Positions 32,135 to 32,645 of a DNA stretch of 32,645 nucleotides are shown piece by piece. The DNA is from Bdellovibrionales bacterium (GTDB taxonomy: Bacteria; Bdellovibrionota; Bdellovibrionia; Bdellovibrionales; UBA1609), in assembly GCA_020435005.1 (NCBI GenBank), contig JAGRAE010000016.1, positions 1-32,645 of the forward strand. The letters run 5' to 3'. How positions within the stretch are numbered: position 1 is the first letter of the stretch; each line of letters starts with the position of its first letter. The position numbers were made by a program, and so were the translations under genes. The notes beneath the pieces are model-generated. The model was not told where the DNA came from. It saw nothing but the letters and a program-made list of their open reading frames with translations, and did no database searches.

Positions 32135-32645
32135 ATGATGTTGATGAGCTATGTTTTAAGTATCATGATTTTGTTGTTCGAGATTGGAATTTTTGTCCGA
32201 GTTTCATCGATTTTCCTAAAAAAAGACAAAGTTTCCGAAGCAACAATCAGAAATATAAGTACTTTCTTCGCAATTTTTCTATTTATTCTGAGTCTAACTC
32301 TTACTTTTACGCCTGCATTTTGCATTTTTGTGGGGCTCATCCCAATCATTTTGCTTTTTTTATCTATAAAAATAAGAATTTTTAAACATAGAAAACTTTT
32401 TCGCAATCAAGAACTACAATTTGTTCGAAGTTTAATACTACAAATTTCATCGGGGAGTAGTGTGATTGATGCTATCGAAAAAGAATTGAAAAAGTTAGAT
32501 CCTCTTTTTTCGACACAGATTCAGTGTTTTGTGACTTTTAGACAACATTTTCAAGCAATCAAGACATCTTCTTTGCTTATTGAACTAGAAATTTTGCTAA
32601 ACAATCTTATTAATAATCCTGTTAATGCTACTGAAAAACTAAAAT
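32135..32645 (+). CDS. T2SSF/TadB-like membrane protein, 3' end missing (partial)
   Basis: The frame is open from an ATG cluster (32135, 32138, 32144, 32165) to the window end and reads through more than 160 residues. No clear ribosome site decides the start. The N-terminal part is hydrophobic with membrane segments (ISTFFAIFLFILSLTLTF, LIPIILLFLSI). The soluble part has LILQISSGSSVIDAIEKEL and LLIELEILLNNLINN, which align by pattern with the TadB helical domain at 2731-3609 (IMSNGIKAGLSITQSLERV, ILKETGGNLAETF). It may be a TadB/TadC-like platform protein of another secretion or pilus locus. The assignment is tentative because only half the protein is visible. Confidence 0.55.
   Translation, partial: MMLMSYVLSIMILLFEIGIFVRVSSIFLKKDKVSEATIRNISTFFAIFLFILSLTLTFTPAFCIFVGLIPIILLFLSIKIRIFKHRKLFRNQELQFVRSLILQISSGSSVIDAIEKELKKLDPLFSTQIQCFVTFRQHFQAIKTSSLLIELEILLNNLINNPVNATEKLK

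Noticed and set aside
32050-32385. Plus-strand 111-codon open frame and an overlapping minus-strand frame (32149-32406)
   Set aside because: Both are Phe- or Lys-rich shadows with no ribosome site. A different plus-strand frame stays open to the window end and shows membrane segments and a T2SSF-like pattern.

Overview
The window is an AT-rich chromosomal segment from a Gram-negative bacterium. I infer a member of the Bdellovibrionota (Bdellovibrio or Bacteriovorax relatives). The grounds are the complete Tad/Flp pilus locus, the HNH protein with a Lys-rich linker, the many small secreted Cys-rich proteins, an LDH-type malate dehydrogenase beside sucCD, and REP-like 'aaaaggtgacagg' repeats. 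No rRNA, tRNA, CRISPR or transposase was seen.

Region 1 (1-11993): the 3' part of an HNH endonuclease gene, then a long minus-strand Tad (Flp) pilus operon read from right to left. Its order is Flp pilin, a 70-aa unknown, prepilin peptidase (TadV/CpaA), three pilin-like TadE/F-type proteins, CpaB, secretin CpaC, one polypeptide that fuses the CpaE/TadZ and CpaF/TadA ATPases, and TadB. A secreted RHS/YD-repeat protein and a small Cys-containing secreted protein follow as the last genes. A sigma-54 type -24/-12 promoter lies upstream of flp. A fifth pilin-like gene with a Gly-rich linker and a second membrane segment is divergent (11130), and a near-perfect 40-bp palindrome lies between the two transcription units.

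Region 2 (12000-17820): a DUF2203 protein overlapping glutamine-dependent NAD synthetase; an AraC regulator coupled to a methyltransferase-like membrane protein; two small secreted proteins, the first behind a second sigma-54 type promoter; a DnaQ-like exonuclease with a C-terminal clamp-binding motif; and a 2Fe-2S ferredoxin.

Region 3 (17836-27064): an unbroken minus-strand block reading mdh-sucC-sucD-ndk-RumA-type methyltransferase-unknown-TPR lipoprotein-rodZ-GT39 glycosyltransferase-PHP-like protein. It combines TCA-cycle and nucleotide genes with envelope and shape genes.

Region 4 (27247-31724): a plus-strand MCE/Mla-type lipid transport operon with two ATPases, two MlaE permeases, one MCE protein and a putative outer-membrane protein. 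The two ATPases carry complementary defects: catalytic Glu to Asp and switch His to Asn in the first, and a broken signature motif in the second. This is the pattern expected of an asymmetric heterodimeric ABC motor and is the most striking observation here.

Region 5 (31725-32645): a 35-bp dispersed repeat (second copy at 17779), a minus-strand histone-H1-like Lys/Ala-rich gene with its terminator, and the start of a second T2SSF/TadB-like membrane gene cut by the window end.
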